NCBI RefSeq assembly: GCF_001938945.1
Contig: NZ_MKIO01000037.1
Location: 22,948 to 86,947, forward strand
From: Xaviernesmea rhizosphaerae
GTDB lineage: Bacteria; Pseudomonadota; Alphaproteobacteria; Rhizobiales; Rhizobiaceae
Reading direction: 5' to 3'
Length of the DNA: 64,000 nucleotides
The translations under genes and the position numbers were made by a program. The notes beneath the pieces were generated by a model. The model saw only the letters and a list, made by a program, of their open reading frames with translations, ran no database searches and was not told the origin of the DNA. How positions within the stretch are numbered: position 1 is the stretch's first letter; each line of letters begins with the position of its first letter. This document shows, one piece after another, positions 51,766 through 61,100 of the stretch.

Positions 51766-52050
51766 ATGGCCGAAATCGCGCCGAAGCTGATCGCCCTTCC
51801 CCCTGACCTCGCCGAGCGGGTCGAGGCGAAATTGCGCTCGGGGCGCTATGACACGGAAGAGTCCGTGCTCCGGGAAAGCCTGTCGGCGCTTGATGAACGC
51901 GACGATGCAATGGAAGCCTGGCTTCGCGACGAGGTCGCGCCGGCTTACGATGCTGCCATGGCCGATCCTGGCCGCGCTGTCGGCCTTGATGCGGTTCGCG
52001 ACCGTCTTCACGCTCACATCGGAACCATCCTCTCCAAAAGCCGGCAATGA
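51766..52050 (+). CDS. ParD-type antitoxin
   Basis: 94 aa from the ATG at 51766 (GGGA 8 bp upstream; an ATG at 51757 is an alternative). N-terminal ribbon-helix-helix (LIALPPDLAERVEAKLRSGRYDTEESVLRESL) for operator binding and an acidic C-terminus (DDAMEAWLRDEVAPAYD) that should wrap the toxin. Its stop overlaps the toxin start (ATGA). The pair is probably autoregulated. Confidence 0.85.
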   Translation: MAEIAPKLIALPPDLAERVEAKLRSGRYDTEESVLRESLSALDERDDAMEAWLRDEVAPAYDAAMADPGRAVGLDAVRDRLHAHIGTILSKSRQ

Positions 52051-52346
52051 ACCGGCCTGTCCTCTTCAGCCCCGAAGCCATTACCGATCTTTCGGACTTT
52101 CTTGACTATCTCGTTCCCCTTGCAGGCGAAGCGATCGCGCGCCGTACGGTGGACAGGTTGATCAATCATTGCCGGGAGTCTTCCCTGTTTCCCGAGCGCG
52201 GGCAGGCCTATGACGACATTCGCCCGGGTCTGCGGATCGTCGGGTATCGGCGGCGTGCTTCGATTGCCTTCGTGGTCATGACAGATCGAATCATGATCCT
52301 GCGGATCTTCATCGGCGGCCGGCAAATCCGCCTGGATGGTCTTTGA
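52047..52346 (+). CDS. ParE/RelE-superfamily toxin
   Basis: 99 aa. Pattern LFSPEAITDLSDFLDYL...A...TVDRLINHC ... FPERGQAYDDIRPGLRIVGYRRRASIAFVV ... ILRIFIGGRQIR is that of ParE-like toxins, which usually act on DNA gyrase, though RelE-like members cut mRNA. It starts within the antitoxin stop. The module sits between lysine genes and the P450 gene, a typical place for chromosomal toxin-antitoxin pairs. Confidence 0.85.
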   Translation: MNRPVLFSPEAITDLSDFLDYLVPLAGEAIARRTVDRLINHCRESSLFPERGQAYDDIRPGLRIVGYRRRASIAFVVMTDRIMILRIFIGGRQIRLDGL

Positions 52347-52438
52347 GAGGTCCCCGCCATTGGCCTTGCCGGCATTTGCTGTTATCCGGACAGGATGACG
52401 AAGCCCGGGGACGGGCGACACCCGTGCGAGGAGAGGCC

Positions 52439-53848
52439 ATGCTGGCCGGGCTGAAGCCATCGACCGACATCGTGGAGCGGCGCGACGCCCAGCGCTTCGA
52501 GCCGGCACATTCCGACTATTATCGCGGCCGCCCGGGCCGGCCGCTGAAGCTTATGCTGCAGGCGCGCCATGATTTCCTGTCGATCTGGCGCGAGAGCGAT
52601 TACCGCGACAAGGTCTCCTCCATGACGCTGTTCGGCCGCCAGCTGGTGGTCGTCAATTCGCCCGAGGCGATCCGCACTGTCGTGGCCAAGCGCCATGAGA
52701 ACTTCGAGCGCAAGACGCCGCAGATGCGCCGCGCGCTGGAATTCCTGCTCGGAGATGGCCTGTTCATTTCCGATGGCGAGACCTGGAAGCAGCGCCGTCC
52801 CCTCGTCAACGACATCGTTCACAAGAACCGCCTGCCCTTCTTCGGCAGGATCATGGAGCAGACGACGGGCGAACTGGTGCGCCGCTGGGAGAGCTTAGCC
52901 GATGGCGCCTCGGTCAACGTGCTCTTCGAGATGGCGGGGCTGACGGCGGAGATCATCGCCCGCAGCGTCTTCGGCCGCGATCTGGGCGAGGATGCGGCCA
53001 ATGCGGTGAGCGAGGGGTTCGAAAGCTACCAGTCGCTGATCGACAGCATCAATATCGGCTATTTCCTCGGCTTCGACGAGGGCCTGCCGGTGCTGCGCAC
53101 GCCGAAGCTGCGCCGCTCGGTCAAGCGCATCCACACGATCATCGACAAGGTGGTGGAGGATCATCTGGCCGGGCGCGGCGATCATGATTCGATGATCGAG
53201 CTCCTGGTGCGACGCCAGCAGCGCTCGCCCGAACTCAAGCTCGACGTGGTGGCGCTGCGCAACGAGGCGGCAACCATCTTCATGGCCGGCCATGAGACAA
53301 CGGCGGCAACGCTCACCTGGGCCTGGTATCTGCTTTCCCGCGCGCCCTGGGTGGAGGCGCGGCTGCATGAAGAAATTGAGCGGGTCTGCGGCGACCGCCC
53401 ACCCCGCTTCGAGGATCTCGACGATCTCGTCTGGTGCAAGGCGGTGATCGAAGAGACGCTGCGGCTCTATCCGCCCGTGCCGATCCTCGCGCGGCAGGCC
53501 AAGGAGGCCGACCGGATCGGCGAGATTGACGTCAAGCCGGCTTCGCTGATCCTGATCGTGCCCTGGCTGCTCCACCGCACGGAAGCCTTCTTTCCCGAGG
53601 CGCATCTGTTCAAGCCCGAGCGGTTCCTGCCCGGCCAGAAGCCGATCCCCTATTCCTATATTCCCTTCGCCAGTGGACCGCGCGTCTGCCCCGGCCTGCA
53701 GTTCGGCCTGAACGAGGCGGTGCTGTGCCTGGCCATCCTCACCCAGCGTTTTCGCCTGCGCGTGCCCGAGGAGCATAAGGTGGAGCCGCAATGCCGGCTG
53801 ACACTGCGCCCACGCGGCGGCATTCCTGTTACGCTGCACCGGCGCTGA
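52439..53848 (+). CDS. Cytochrome P450
   Basis: 469 aa from the ATG at 52439 (GAGGAGA upstream). All P450 signatures are present: I-helix AGHETT (283-288), ExxR E339-T-L-R342, F-K-P-E-R-F, and heme loop F410-x-x-G-x-x-x-C417-P-G. No transmembrane anchor, so soluble, needing separate redox partners not found here. The sequence style is that of fatty-acid or hydrocarbon hydroxylases, but the substrate is not predictable. The acyltransferase gene starts 7 bp after the stop, suggesting a joint lipid-modifying role. Confidence 0.92.
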   Translation: MLAGLKPSTDIVERRDAQRFEPAHSDYYRGRPGRPLKLMLQARHDFLSIWRESDYRDKVSSMTLFGRQLVVVNSPEAIRTVVAKRHENFERKTPQMRRALEFLLGDGLFISDGETWKQRRPLVNDIVHKNRLPFFGRIMEQTTGELVRRWESLADGASVNVLFEMAGLTAEIIARSVFGRDLGEDAANAVSEGFESYQSLIDSINIGYFLGFDEGLPVLRTPKLRRSVKRIHTIIDKVVEDHLAGRGDHDSMIELLVRRQQRSPELKLDVVALRNEAATIFMAGHETTAATLTWAWYLLSRAPWVEARLHEEIERVCGDRPPRFEDLDDLVWCKAVIEETLRLYPPVPILARQAKEADRIGEIDVKPASLILIVPWLLHRTEAFFPEAHLFKPERFLPGQKPIPYSYIPFASGPRVCPGLQFGLNEAVLCLAILTQRFRLRVPEEHKVEPQCRLTLRPRGGIPVTLHRR

Positions 53849-53855
53849 GGCGGAT

Positions 53856-54869
53856 ATGGCCACAGAGCCGAAGAGAGAACGACAGCCGAAGAGAGAGATC
53901 CGCAAGCGCGCCTGGATCTGGCGCCCGCCGGATGCCGTTCCCCTAGCCGATCTCTGGTCCGGCGAGGCCGGCAAAAGGCGCGCGGCGCGGCGCGTCTGGA
54001 TCGCCGACAGCCTGCAGGACGGCTTCGACATTCTCCTGTTCTACGCCATGCGCGCTTTGCCCGTCGCTGGCTGCTCCGGCCTTGGCGCGCGTCTCGGCCG
54101 CTTCTCCCTGCCGCGCTTTCACAAGACGGCGGTGGCGCGGCTGACTGCCAATCTCGAAAGGCTGCTGCCGGAGGCAAAGGCGGAAATGCGCGCCGCGCTG
54201 ATGCGGCGCAACTGGGAGAACCAGGGTCGGCTGATGACGGAATTTTCCGTGGTCCACCGCATCGCCCGCGACCCCGAGCGCCTGCGCATCGAGGGCGGCG
54301 AACATGCGCAGGCCGCGGCAGGCCTGGGGCCCGTGATCTTCATGGGCCTGCATCTGGGCAATTGGGAGCTGATCTGGCCGGCCCTCGTCGGCTTCGACCT
54401 TCACCCCGCCCTGAATTATGCGCCACCACGTTCCCGCGCGCGCCACTGGATCGCCCGCCGCACTCGGCGCCAGGCGGGCATCGACCTGCTGCCGCCGGGC
54501 ATGAGCGCCGTGCGCCCGGCGCTGAAGCGGCTGCAGGCGGGCGGCCAGGTGATCATCTTCTGCGACGAGGGCTTGCATGGAAAGATCCGCGGCCCCTTCC
54601 TCGGCCGACCGGCCCATCTCGACGGCAATCTCGCTCTGGTCGCGCGGCTGGCACGGCTGACGGGTGCCGCGATCTGTCCGGTCTGGACCGTGCGCGACGA
54701 AAAGGACCCTACCCGCTTCGCCCTAACGATCCGGCCAGCGCTCACGCTCGATCCGGGCGCGGCCGACATGGACCAGCTGACCGCCGATGTCATCCGGCTG
54801 AATGCCGAGATCGAGCCGGTGATCCGGGCGCATCTCGATCAATGGTATTTTCTCGACAGCGCCTTGTGA
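53856..54869 (+). CDS. LpxL/HtrB-like lysophospholipid acyltransferase family protein
   Basis: 337 aa. The catalytic H166-x4-E171 motif (GLHLGNWEL), the binding site GGQVIIFCDEGLHGKIRGPFLGRPA and the following NLALVARLARLTGAAICPVW identify the lipid A biosynthesis acyltransferase family. A very basic N-terminal extension (1-22, R/K-rich) precedes a short hydrophobic stretch (about 58-72), consistent with inner-membrane association. It may acylate lipid A or another membrane lipid. It starts 7 bp after the P450 stop and is followed by a RIME-like repeat. Confidence 0.86.
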   Translation: MATEPKRERQPKREIRKRAWIWRPPDAVPLADLWSGEAGKRRAARRVWIADSLQDGFDILLFYAMRALPVAGCSGLGARLGRFSLPRFHKTAVARLTANLERLLPEAKAEMRAALMRRNWENQGRLMTEFSVVHRIARDPERLRIEGGEHAQAAAGLGPVIFMGLHLGNWELIWPALVGFDLHPALNYAPPRSRARHWIARRTRRQAGIDLLPPGMSAVRPALKRLQAGGQVIIFCDEGLHGKIRGPFLGRPAHLDGNLALVARLARLTGAAICPVWTVRDEKDPTRFALTIRPALTLDPGAADMDQLTADVIRLNAEIEPVIRAHLDQWYFLDSAL

Positions 54870-54873
54870 CCTT

Positions 54874-54976
54874 AGAGCATCAGACTGAAAATCATACGCA
54901 GTCCGATTCTCTAAACTTTTGTTTTTGCATCGGATTTTCCGAAAGCCGGTTCCCACTTTTCGGTCCGATGCTCTAG
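54874..54976. repeat. RIME-like palindromic intergenic repeat, copy 2
   Basis: Same orientation as copy 1 and differing at only a few positions (for example GATTCTCT in place of GATGCTCT). It begins 5 bp after the acyltransferase stop and lies between convergent genes, where its two hairpins could act as a transcription end. Confidence 0.8.
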
Positions 54977-54988
54977 ACCGACGGCCGA

Positions 54989-55681
54989 TCAGCCGAGGCC
55001 GGCAAGCGGCAGCAGCGCACGCGCGGTAAAGGGCGCACCGGGCGCGGGCTCCACAAACAGGCCGACTGTCTTGACCGTAAGCGGCCTGCCTATGAATCCG
55101 GCAAAGCATTCCTCGGCGGCGGCCTGCAGCGCCGGCTGTTCCGCTTCCGGCACGCGGCCCGACAGCGTCATGTGAAAGCGGAAATCCTCGAAGACATAAG
55201 GATAGCCCCAGTCCATCAGGGCAAGGCGCTGGCGTTCGCTCAGCGTTTCCGGCTTGCGTCTGGCGATATCGGCCTCGCTCAAGGCTGCACGAAACGGCTC
55301 GAAGTGGCGCACGGCGGCCGCGCCGAGATCCTGCAGCGGCGCGCAGGGTTCAGCGGAGACCAGCGCGAGGAAACTGCCGATCCGCGTCAGCGCCAGTTCG
55401 GGAATGTCAAAAGCCGGCTGCGTCCCGGCAAAGCGCTCGAAGGCGTCGAGGAGCGCGGTCTCGCTTGCATCGTCCTTCAGCGCGAAGGGCGCCTTCAGGG
55501 TGGCGTGAAAGCCGTAGCGGCGGGGATCGGCCGTCAGATCGAAAAAGCGCTCGCGGTCGAGACCCGGCACCGCAGGCTGCTCCAGGACTGCGCCGGAAAA
55601 GGCATCGCGCCCCAGCCAGCGCGCGGCGGCGAGCGTCAGCGGATCATCGGCGGGAGGCGTGAAATAGAGGGCATAGCGCAT
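54989..55681 (-). CDS. DUF1045 family, 2H phosphoesterase-like protein
   Basis: 230 aa from the ATG at 55681. Two H-x-T motifs, H59-A-T61 (GFHATLKAPF) and H170-M-T172 (FRFHMTLSG), mark the 2H phosphoesterase/RNA ligase-like fold. DUF1045 proteins occur in phosphonate clusters but also alone; no phosphonate gene is nearby. Likely hydrolyses or ligates a 2',3'-cyclic phosphate-type substrate; this is inference. A small gap with hairpins separates it from the aldolase gene upstream. Confidence 0.82.
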   Translation of the reverse strand: MRYALYFTPPADDPLTLAAARWLGRDAFSGAVLEQPAVPGLDRERFFDLTADPRRYGFHATLKAPFALKDDASETALLDAFERFAGTQPAFDIPELALTRIGSFLALVSAEPCAPLQDLGAAAVRHFEPFRAALSEADIARRKPETLSERQRLALMDWGYPYVFEDFRFHMTLSGRVPEAEQPALQAAAEECFAGFIGRPLTVKTVGLFVEPAPGAPFTARALLPLAGLG

Positions 55682-55832
55682 GGGCGTCTCGCAGCAGGGG
55701 CCGGAATGCGCGACCAAGCCAAAACCCGGCCGCGGGGTTGCGGCAAAGCCATGACATGCACAAAGGCCGGCGCGCAAGGGTCTTGGCCGGCCTTATGGCT
55801 GCGCGCCACCATCCTGCGAAAAGCGAGGGAGA

Positions 55833-55854
55833 ATCCGGCAAAGAAACGCCGGAT
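55833..55854 (-). terminator. Possible hairpin terminator after the aldolase gene
   Basis: ATCCGGC (55833-55839) and GCCGGAT (55848-55854) form a 7-bp stem 60 bp after the aldolase stop. No clear T-run. A second hairpin, AAGGCCGGC/GCCGGCCTT, lies at 55763-55794. Confidence 0.35.
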
Positions 55855-55914
55855 CCGGTCCTGACGGCCGCGCCAGGGGCCATGACGGCCCCGGCGCTGG
55901 CCTTGGGAAAGGCC

Positions 55915-56955
55915 TCAGGCGGCGTAGGCCTTGGCCATTTCGGCCAGACGCTTGGCGCGGATCTTGGAGGCATTGCCGGCGGTGCCGAACGCGATGAAGC
56001 GCTCCTTGCAGACCTCGGTCATCAGCGCGACGGCCGGCTTCAGATAGTTGCGCGGATCGAAATTGTCCGGCTTTTCCTTGAAGCTCTTGCGGATCGTGCC
56101 GGTCATGGCCAGACGCAGGTCGGTGTCGATGTTGACCTTGCGAACGCCGAGCGGGATGGCCTTCTGGATTTCCGAAACCGGAACGCCCCAGGTCTGCTTC
56201 ATATCGCCGCCATAGGTGGTGAACAGATCCTGCAGGTCCTGCGGAACGGACGAGGAGCCGTGCATGACCAGGTGGGTGTTCGGCAGCTTGGCATTGATCT
56301 TGGCGATCGTGTCGATCGACAGGATGTCGCCGTCGGGAGCGCGGGTGAACTTGTAGGCGCCATGGCTGGTGCCGATGGCAACCGCCAGCGCGTCGACGCC
56401 GGTCTTGGTGACGAAGTCGAAGGCCTGCTCCGGATCGGTCAGCAGTTCCTCGCGCGTGAGCTTGCCTTCGAAGCCGTGGCCGTCTTCCTTGTCGCCAGCG
56501 CCGGTCTCGAGATTGCCGAGACATCCCAGTTCGCCTTCGACGGAAACGCCGGCGGCATGGGCGATCTTCACGACTTCGGCCGTCACATCGACATTGTACT
56601 CATAGGTGGAGACGGTCTTGCCGTCGGCGAGCAGCGAGCCGTCCATCATCACCGAGGTGAAGCCGTTGGTGATCGCCGAGATGCAGGTCGAGGGCTGGTC
56701 GCCATGGTCGAGATGCAGGCAGACCGGGATATGCGGATATTCTTCCGCCGCACCGAGGATGAGATGGCGCAGGAAACCGTCGCCGGCATAGGCGCGCGCG
56801 CCGCGGCTGGCCTGGAGGATGACGGGCGAATCGGTCGCGTCGGCGGCGCGCATCACCGCCTGAACATATTCGAGATTGTTTACATTGAATGCAGGAAGGG
56901 CGTAGTTTTCCGTCGCCGCGTGATCGAGCAATTGCCGCAGGGTAATCAAGGCCAT
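55915..56955 (-). CDS. fba: Class II fructose-1,6-bisphosphate aldolase
   Basis: 346 aa zinc-dependent aldolase for glycolysis/gluconeogenesis and the Calvin-type pathway. Metal ligands in H81-L-D83-H84-G-D-Q; further family motifs GEVGCLGN-like EGELGCLGNLETG, GTSHGAYKF and VMHGSSSVP, and NIDTDLR. The ATG at 56955 has GGAGG 8-9 bp upstream. Closest in style to the CbbA/Fba class IIA type of alphaproteobacteria. Monocistronic, divergent from the peptide transporter. Confidence 0.95.
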   Translation of the reverse strand: MALITLRQLLDHAATENYALPAFNVNNLEYVQAVMRAADATDSPVILQASRGARAYAGDGFLRHLILGAAEEYPHIPVCLHLDHGDQPSTCISAITNGFTSVMMDGSLLADGKTVSTYEYNVDVTAEVVKIAHAAGVSVEGELGCLGNLETGAGDKEDGHGFEGKLTREELLTDPEQAFDFVTKTGVDALAVAIGTSHGAYKFTRAPDGDILSIDTIAKINAKLPNTHLVMHGSSSVPQDLQDLFTTYGGDMKQTWGVPVSEIQKAIPLGVRKVNIDTDLRLAMTGTIRKSFKEKPDNFDPRNYLKPAVALMTEVCKERFIAFGTAGNASKIRAKRLAEMAKAYAA

Positions 56956-57160
56956 AGGATCTGTCCTCCAAAGGAGTTGAAAATCGGTTGGAAATCCGTC
57001 GCGTCAGCCGCTCGACGACGCGTAGGCGGCCACTATTAAAGCATGATGACCGCTTGGCAATCCGGGTCGAAAGACTTGTTTTTGCGGCACAAAATCAAGG
57101 TAAAAACGTTTCGGGCGTCAAAGCGCCCAATTCAAACGATATAAAACGGGAGATCTTTTG

Positions 57161-58756
57161 ATGACGTCCAGCATCACGACACTGAGGGCGCTTCTCGCAG
57201 CCACAATTTTTTTTGCAGCTGCTCCCTCTTGGGCTGAAAATGTACTTTATCGCGGCAATGCGGGAGAGCCGACGACCCTCGATCAGCATCACACCTCCAT
57301 CAATATCGAGGAATTCATCCTCAAGGATCTCTATGAGGGCCTGACCCTTTATGATGCCAAGGGCGTGATCGTTCCCGGCGCCGCCGAGAGCTGGACGCTG
57401 TCGAAGGACGGCCTGACCTACACCTTCAAGATTCGCGAAAATGCCAAATGGTCGGATGGCTCGCCTGTCACCGCGGAAGACTTCGTCTTCTCGTTCCGCC
57501 GTGCGGAAGACCCCAAGACCGCCGCCGCCTATGCCAATATCCTCTATCCGATCAAGAATGCGGAGAAGGTCAACAAGGGCGAGCTGCCGATCGACCAGCT
57601 GGGCGCACGCGCCATCGACGCCAAGACGCTGGAGCTGACCGTGGAGCGCCCGACGCCCTTCTTCCTGGAGCTCCTGGCGCATCAGACGGCGCTGCCGCTG
57701 TCCAAGGCCAGCGTCGAGAAGAATGGCGCCGATTTCGTCAAGCCCGGCGTGCTGGTCTCCAACGGCGCCTTCAAGCTGGCCGAGCATGTGGCCAACGACC
57801 ATCTGACGCTGGTGAAGAACCCGGAACATTGGGACGCGGCCAACACCAAGCTCGACAAGGTGATCTTCTATCCGCTGGAAGACCAGGCCGCCGCCGTGCG
57901 CCGCTATGAGGCGGGTGAGCTGCATGTGGACTATAATTTCTCCGCAGACCAGCTGCCGCGCCTGCGCCAGCAGTTTGGCGGGGAGGTGCATGTCTCGCCG
58001 GCTCTGGCGACCTATTACTACACCTTCGACACCCGCTCCGAACCGATGAACGACGTGCGCGTGCGCCGCGCGCTGTCCATGGCGGTCGACCGTGACTTCC
58101 TGGCCAACGAGATCTACAAGGGCGCCCAGCAGCCGCTCTACAGCTGGATCCCGCCGGGAATCGCCAGCTACGGCACGCCGGAGAAGGCCGACTTCGCCGA
58201 CAAGGGCCAGCTCGACCGCGAGGACGAAGCGCTGAAGCTGATGAAGGAGGCCGGCTATGGCGAGGGTGGCAAGCCGCTGACGCTGGAAATCCGCTACAAC
58301 ACCAACCCCAATCACGAGCGCGTCGCCACCGCCATCGCCGATATGTGGAAGACCACCTTCGGCGCCCAGGTCAGCCTCGTCAACCTCGACGTCTCCTCGC
58401 ATTATTCCTACCTGCAGCAGGACGGCAAATACTCCGCAGCCCGCGCCGGCTGGACGGCCGACTATGCCGATGCCGAGAACTTCCTGTCGCTGAACATCTC
58501 CACCAACAAGACGTTCAACTATGCGCATTGGAAGAACGCGGATTACGATGCCCTGATGGCGAAATCCTATGACGAGCAGAACCCGGAGGCCCGGCAGAAG
58601 CTTTTGCACCAGGCCGAGGCGATCCTGATGAAGGAGCAGCCGGTTGCGCCCTTCCTCGTCAACAACGATCTGTGGCTCGTCTCCAAGAAGGTGCAGGGCT
58701 GGTACGACAATGCCAACAACCAGCATCTGAGCCGCTTCCTGAGCGTCAGCAACTAA
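57161..58756 (+). CDS. oppA: Oligopeptide ABC transporter substrate-binding protein (OppA-like)
   Basis: 531 aa from the ATG at 57161 (GGGAG 8 bp upstream; a TTG directly before is not preferred). Signal peptide with hydrophobic core LLAATIFFAAAPS, cleavage after S-W-A. SBP family 5 pattern: GNAGEPTTLDQHH, LYEGLTLYDAKG, AESWTLSKDGLTYTFKIRENAKWSDG, and RRALSMAVDRDFL. It binds peptides in the periplasm. First gene of oppABC(DF). Confidence 0.93.
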   Translation: MTSSITTLRALLAATIFFAAAPSWAENVLYRGNAGEPTTLDQHHTSINIEEFILKDLYEGLTLYDAKGVIVPGAAESWTLSKDGLTYTFKIRENAKWSDGSPVTAEDFVFSFRRAEDPKTAAAYANILYPIKNAEKVNKGELPIDQLGARAIDAKTLELTVERPTPFFLELLAHQTALPLSKASVEKNGADFVKPGVLVSNGAFKLAEHVANDHLTLVKNPEHWDAANTKLDKVIFYPLEDQAAAVRRYEAGELHVDYNFSADQLPRLRQQFGGEVHVSPALATYYYTFDTRSEPMNDVRVRRALSMAVDRDFLANEIYKGAQQPLYSWIPPGIASYGTPEKADFADKGQLDREDEALKLMKEAGYGEGGKPLTLEIRYNTNPNHERVATAIADMWKTTFGAQVSLVNLDVSSHYSYLQQDGKYSAARAGWTADYADAENFLSLNISTNKTFNYAHWKNADYDALMAKSYDEQNPEARQKLLHQAEAILMKEQPVAPFLVNNDLWLVSKKVQGWYDNANNQHLSRFLSVSN

Positions 58757-59043
58757 GCACGGACAAAGCGGTTGCCCTTGTCGGCCGCATCTCGCCTGGC
58801 GTGAGACCGCCGGGCGGGATGCGGCTCTCAGGGCGGCCGCGTTTGCAAACTCTCACAGGACAGGACACAGGGATTTCGCCCTTTCGCGCCCCCTCGCCCG
58901 GCTTCCGACACCTTCTCTCCGTTGGGCTGAAGGTGGCCTGAAGGATCGGATGAGGGTGGTTTGCCAAGCAGATCGACTGTGCCCTGTCCTGTTCCTCCCC
59001 GTGCAGAAGAGCGCTGGACGCTCTCAAGCCTCAGGAACAGGAC

Positions 59044-59967
59044 ATGATCTCCTTCATCCTTCGCCGACTGGCGAGTGCGGTGCCGACCTTGTTCATCGTC
59101 GTCACCATCTCCTTCTTCATGATGCGGTTCGCCCCTGGCGGTCCGTTCAATCTGGAGCGGCCGCTGCCGCCGCAGACCATGGAGAACCTCAACCGGGCCT
59201 ATGGCCTCGACCTGCCGCTCTGGGAGCAATATCTGCGCTATCTCAGCAATGTCGTGCATGGCGATTTCGGCCCCAGCTATGTCTATCGCGACAATACGGT
59301 CGACCAGCTGATCGCCATGGGCCTGCCCTATTCGATCAAGCTTGGCCTGCTGGCGCTGCTTCTGGCGCTGATCGGCGGCGTTGCTGCCGGCACCTATGCG
59401 GCGCTGCGCCAGAACAGCCTCACCGATCTACTCGTCATGTCGGTCTCCACCGTGGGCGTCACCGTGCCGAATTTCGTCGTCGGCCCTGTCTTGACGCTGG
59501 TCTTCGCCGTCATCCTCGCATGGCTTCCCGCCGGCGGCTGGGGCGATGGCTCGCTGCGCTTCCTCATCCTGCCGATGATCGCGCTCGCCCTGCCGCAGCT
59601 GGCCGTCTTCGCGCGGCTGATGCGCGGGGCGATGATCGAGGCGCTGCATGCCGATCACATCCGCACGGCGCGCGCCTATGGCCTGCCGGCGCGCACCGTC
59701 ATCGTCACCCATGCGATGCGCGCGGCGCTGCTGCCGATCGTCTCCTATCTGGCGCCCTGCGCGGCCGGCCTGCTCACCGGCTCGGCGGTGATCGAATCGA
59801 TCTTCTCCATTCCCGGCGTCGGCCGCTATTTCGTCATCGGCGCCATCAACCGCGACTATACGCTGGTGATGGGAACGGTGGTTCTGATCGCGATCTTCGT
59901 CATCGTCTTCAATCTGGTCGTGGATCTGCTCTATGGCCTGCTCGATCCGAGGGTGCGCCATGAGTGA
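59044..59967 (+). CDS. oppB: Oligopeptide ABC transporter permease OppB
   Basis: 307 aa inner-membrane permease. Typical OppB start ISFILRRLASAVPTLFIVVTISFFMMRFAPGGPF, six helices, and the EAA loop IEALHADHIRTARAYGLPARTVI. The ATG at 59044 has AGGA upstream and lies 287 bp after the binding-protein gene. The stop overlaps the next gene by 8 bp. Confidence 0.94.
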   Translation: MISFILRRLASAVPTLFIVVTISFFMMRFAPGGPFNLERPLPPQTMENLNRAYGLDLPLWEQYLRYLSNVVHGDFGPSYVYRDNTVDQLIAMGLPYSIKLGLLALLLALIGGVAAGTYAALRQNSLTDLLVMSVSTVGVTVPNFVVGPVLTLVFAVILAWLPAGGWGDGSLRFLILPMIALALPQLAVFARLMRGAMIEALHADHIRTARAYGLPARTVIVTHAMRAALLPIVSYLAPCAAGLLTGSAVIESIFSIPGVGRYFVIGAINRDYTLVMGTVVLIAIFVIVFNLVVDLLYGLLDPRVRHE

Positions 59968-61099
59968 TCTCGCCCAGATGCCTGTCCTTGCCCCGCACGC
60001 CCCGGAAACGCGCGGCCGCAGCCTATTCGCGCTGGCCATGCGCCGCTTCCGGCGCAACCGCGCCGCCATTGCCGGCTGCGTCGTGCTGGCGCTGGTGGCG
60101 CTGTTCTCCTTTGTTGGCCCGCTGTTTTCCAGCCACAGCTATGACGAGGTCTTCCCCTCCTACGTCTCGATCGCCCCGAGCCTCGAGCCCCGGCCAGGCG
60201 CCGACACGCTGCAAGGCGCCATGGAAAACGCGGTCCAGCGCGCGCGCCTGCGGCTGGATGCCTTCCAGGTCGAAGGCCGCAGCTTCACCGCCACGCTTGC
60301 CGCCGACCAGCCGATCGATCCGCGCGCCACGCGCTATATCGACCGGGCCAACGAGTTCGACGACACGGTGGTCAAAGAGACGCTGGAGGACGGCCGCAAG
60401 CTCGTGGTCGAGGGCCGGGTGACGCGGGAATATTTCCCCTTCGGCACCGATTCCAACGGCCGCGATCTCTTGGTGCGGGTCATGCTGGGCGGGCAGATCT
60501 CGATCGCCGTCGGCTTTCTGGCGAGCCTCGTCTCGCTGGGCATCGGCGTCGTCTACGGCGCCACGGCCGGCTATGTCGGCGGGCGCCTCGACAATGTGAT
60601 GATGCGCTTCGTCGAAATCCTCTATTCGCTGCCCTTCGTCTTCCTGGTGGTGCTTCTGGTCGTGTTCTTCGGCCGCTCCTTCATCCTGATCTTCCTCGTC
60701 ATCGGCGCGGTGGAATGGCTCGACATGGCCCGCATCGTGCGCGGCCAGACGCTGGCGCTGAAACGGCGCGAATTCGTAGGCGCGGCCGAATCGCTCGGCC
60801 TGTCGGACTGGCAGATCATCCGCCGGCACATCATCCCCAACACGATCGGCCCCGTGGTCGTCTTCGTCACCGTGATCGTGCCCAAGGTGATCCTGCTCGA
60901 AAGCTTCCTCTCCTTCCTCGGCCTCGGCGTTCAGGCGCCGCTGACGAGCTGGGGCGCGCTGATCGCCGAGGGCGCCAACAACATCCAGTCCGCGCCCTGG
61001 CTCTTGATCTTCCCATCGGCCTTCTTCGTGGTGACGCTGTTCGCGCTGAACTTCGTCGGCGATGGCCTGCGCGATGCGCTCGACCCGAGGGACCGCTGA
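59960..61099 (+). CDS. oppC: Oligopeptide ABC transporter permease OppC with enlarged first loop
   Basis: 379 aa from the ATG at 59960, inside the oppB end. The permease core with EAA loop REFVGAAESLGLSDWQIIRRH is normal, but the segment between the first and second membrane helices (about 58-170) is long and hydrophilic, giving a protein about 75 residues longer than the classical OppC (about 300 aa). Such loops occur in other alphaproteobacterial Opp permeases. It pairs with OppB; the following ATPase gene starts 1 bp after the stop. Confidence 0.92.
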   Translation: MSDLAQMPVLAPHAPETRGRSLFALAMRRFRRNRAAIAGCVVLALVALFSFVGPLFSSHSYDEVFPSYVSIAPSLEPRPGADTLQGAMENAVQRARLRLDAFQVEGRSFTATLAADQPIDPRATRYIDRANEFDDTVVKETLEDGRKLVVEGRVTREYFPFGTDSNGRDLLVRVMLGGQISIAVGFLASLVSLGIGVVYGATAGYVGGRLDNVMMRFVEILYSLPFVFLVVLLVVFFGRSFILIFLVIGAVEWLDMARIVRGQTLALKRREFVGAAESLGLSDWQIIRRHIIPNTIGPVVVFVTVIVPKVILLESFLSFLGLGVQAPLTSWGALIAEGANNIQSAPWLLIFPSAFFVVTLFALNFVGDGLRDALDPRDR

Positions 61100-61100
61100 G

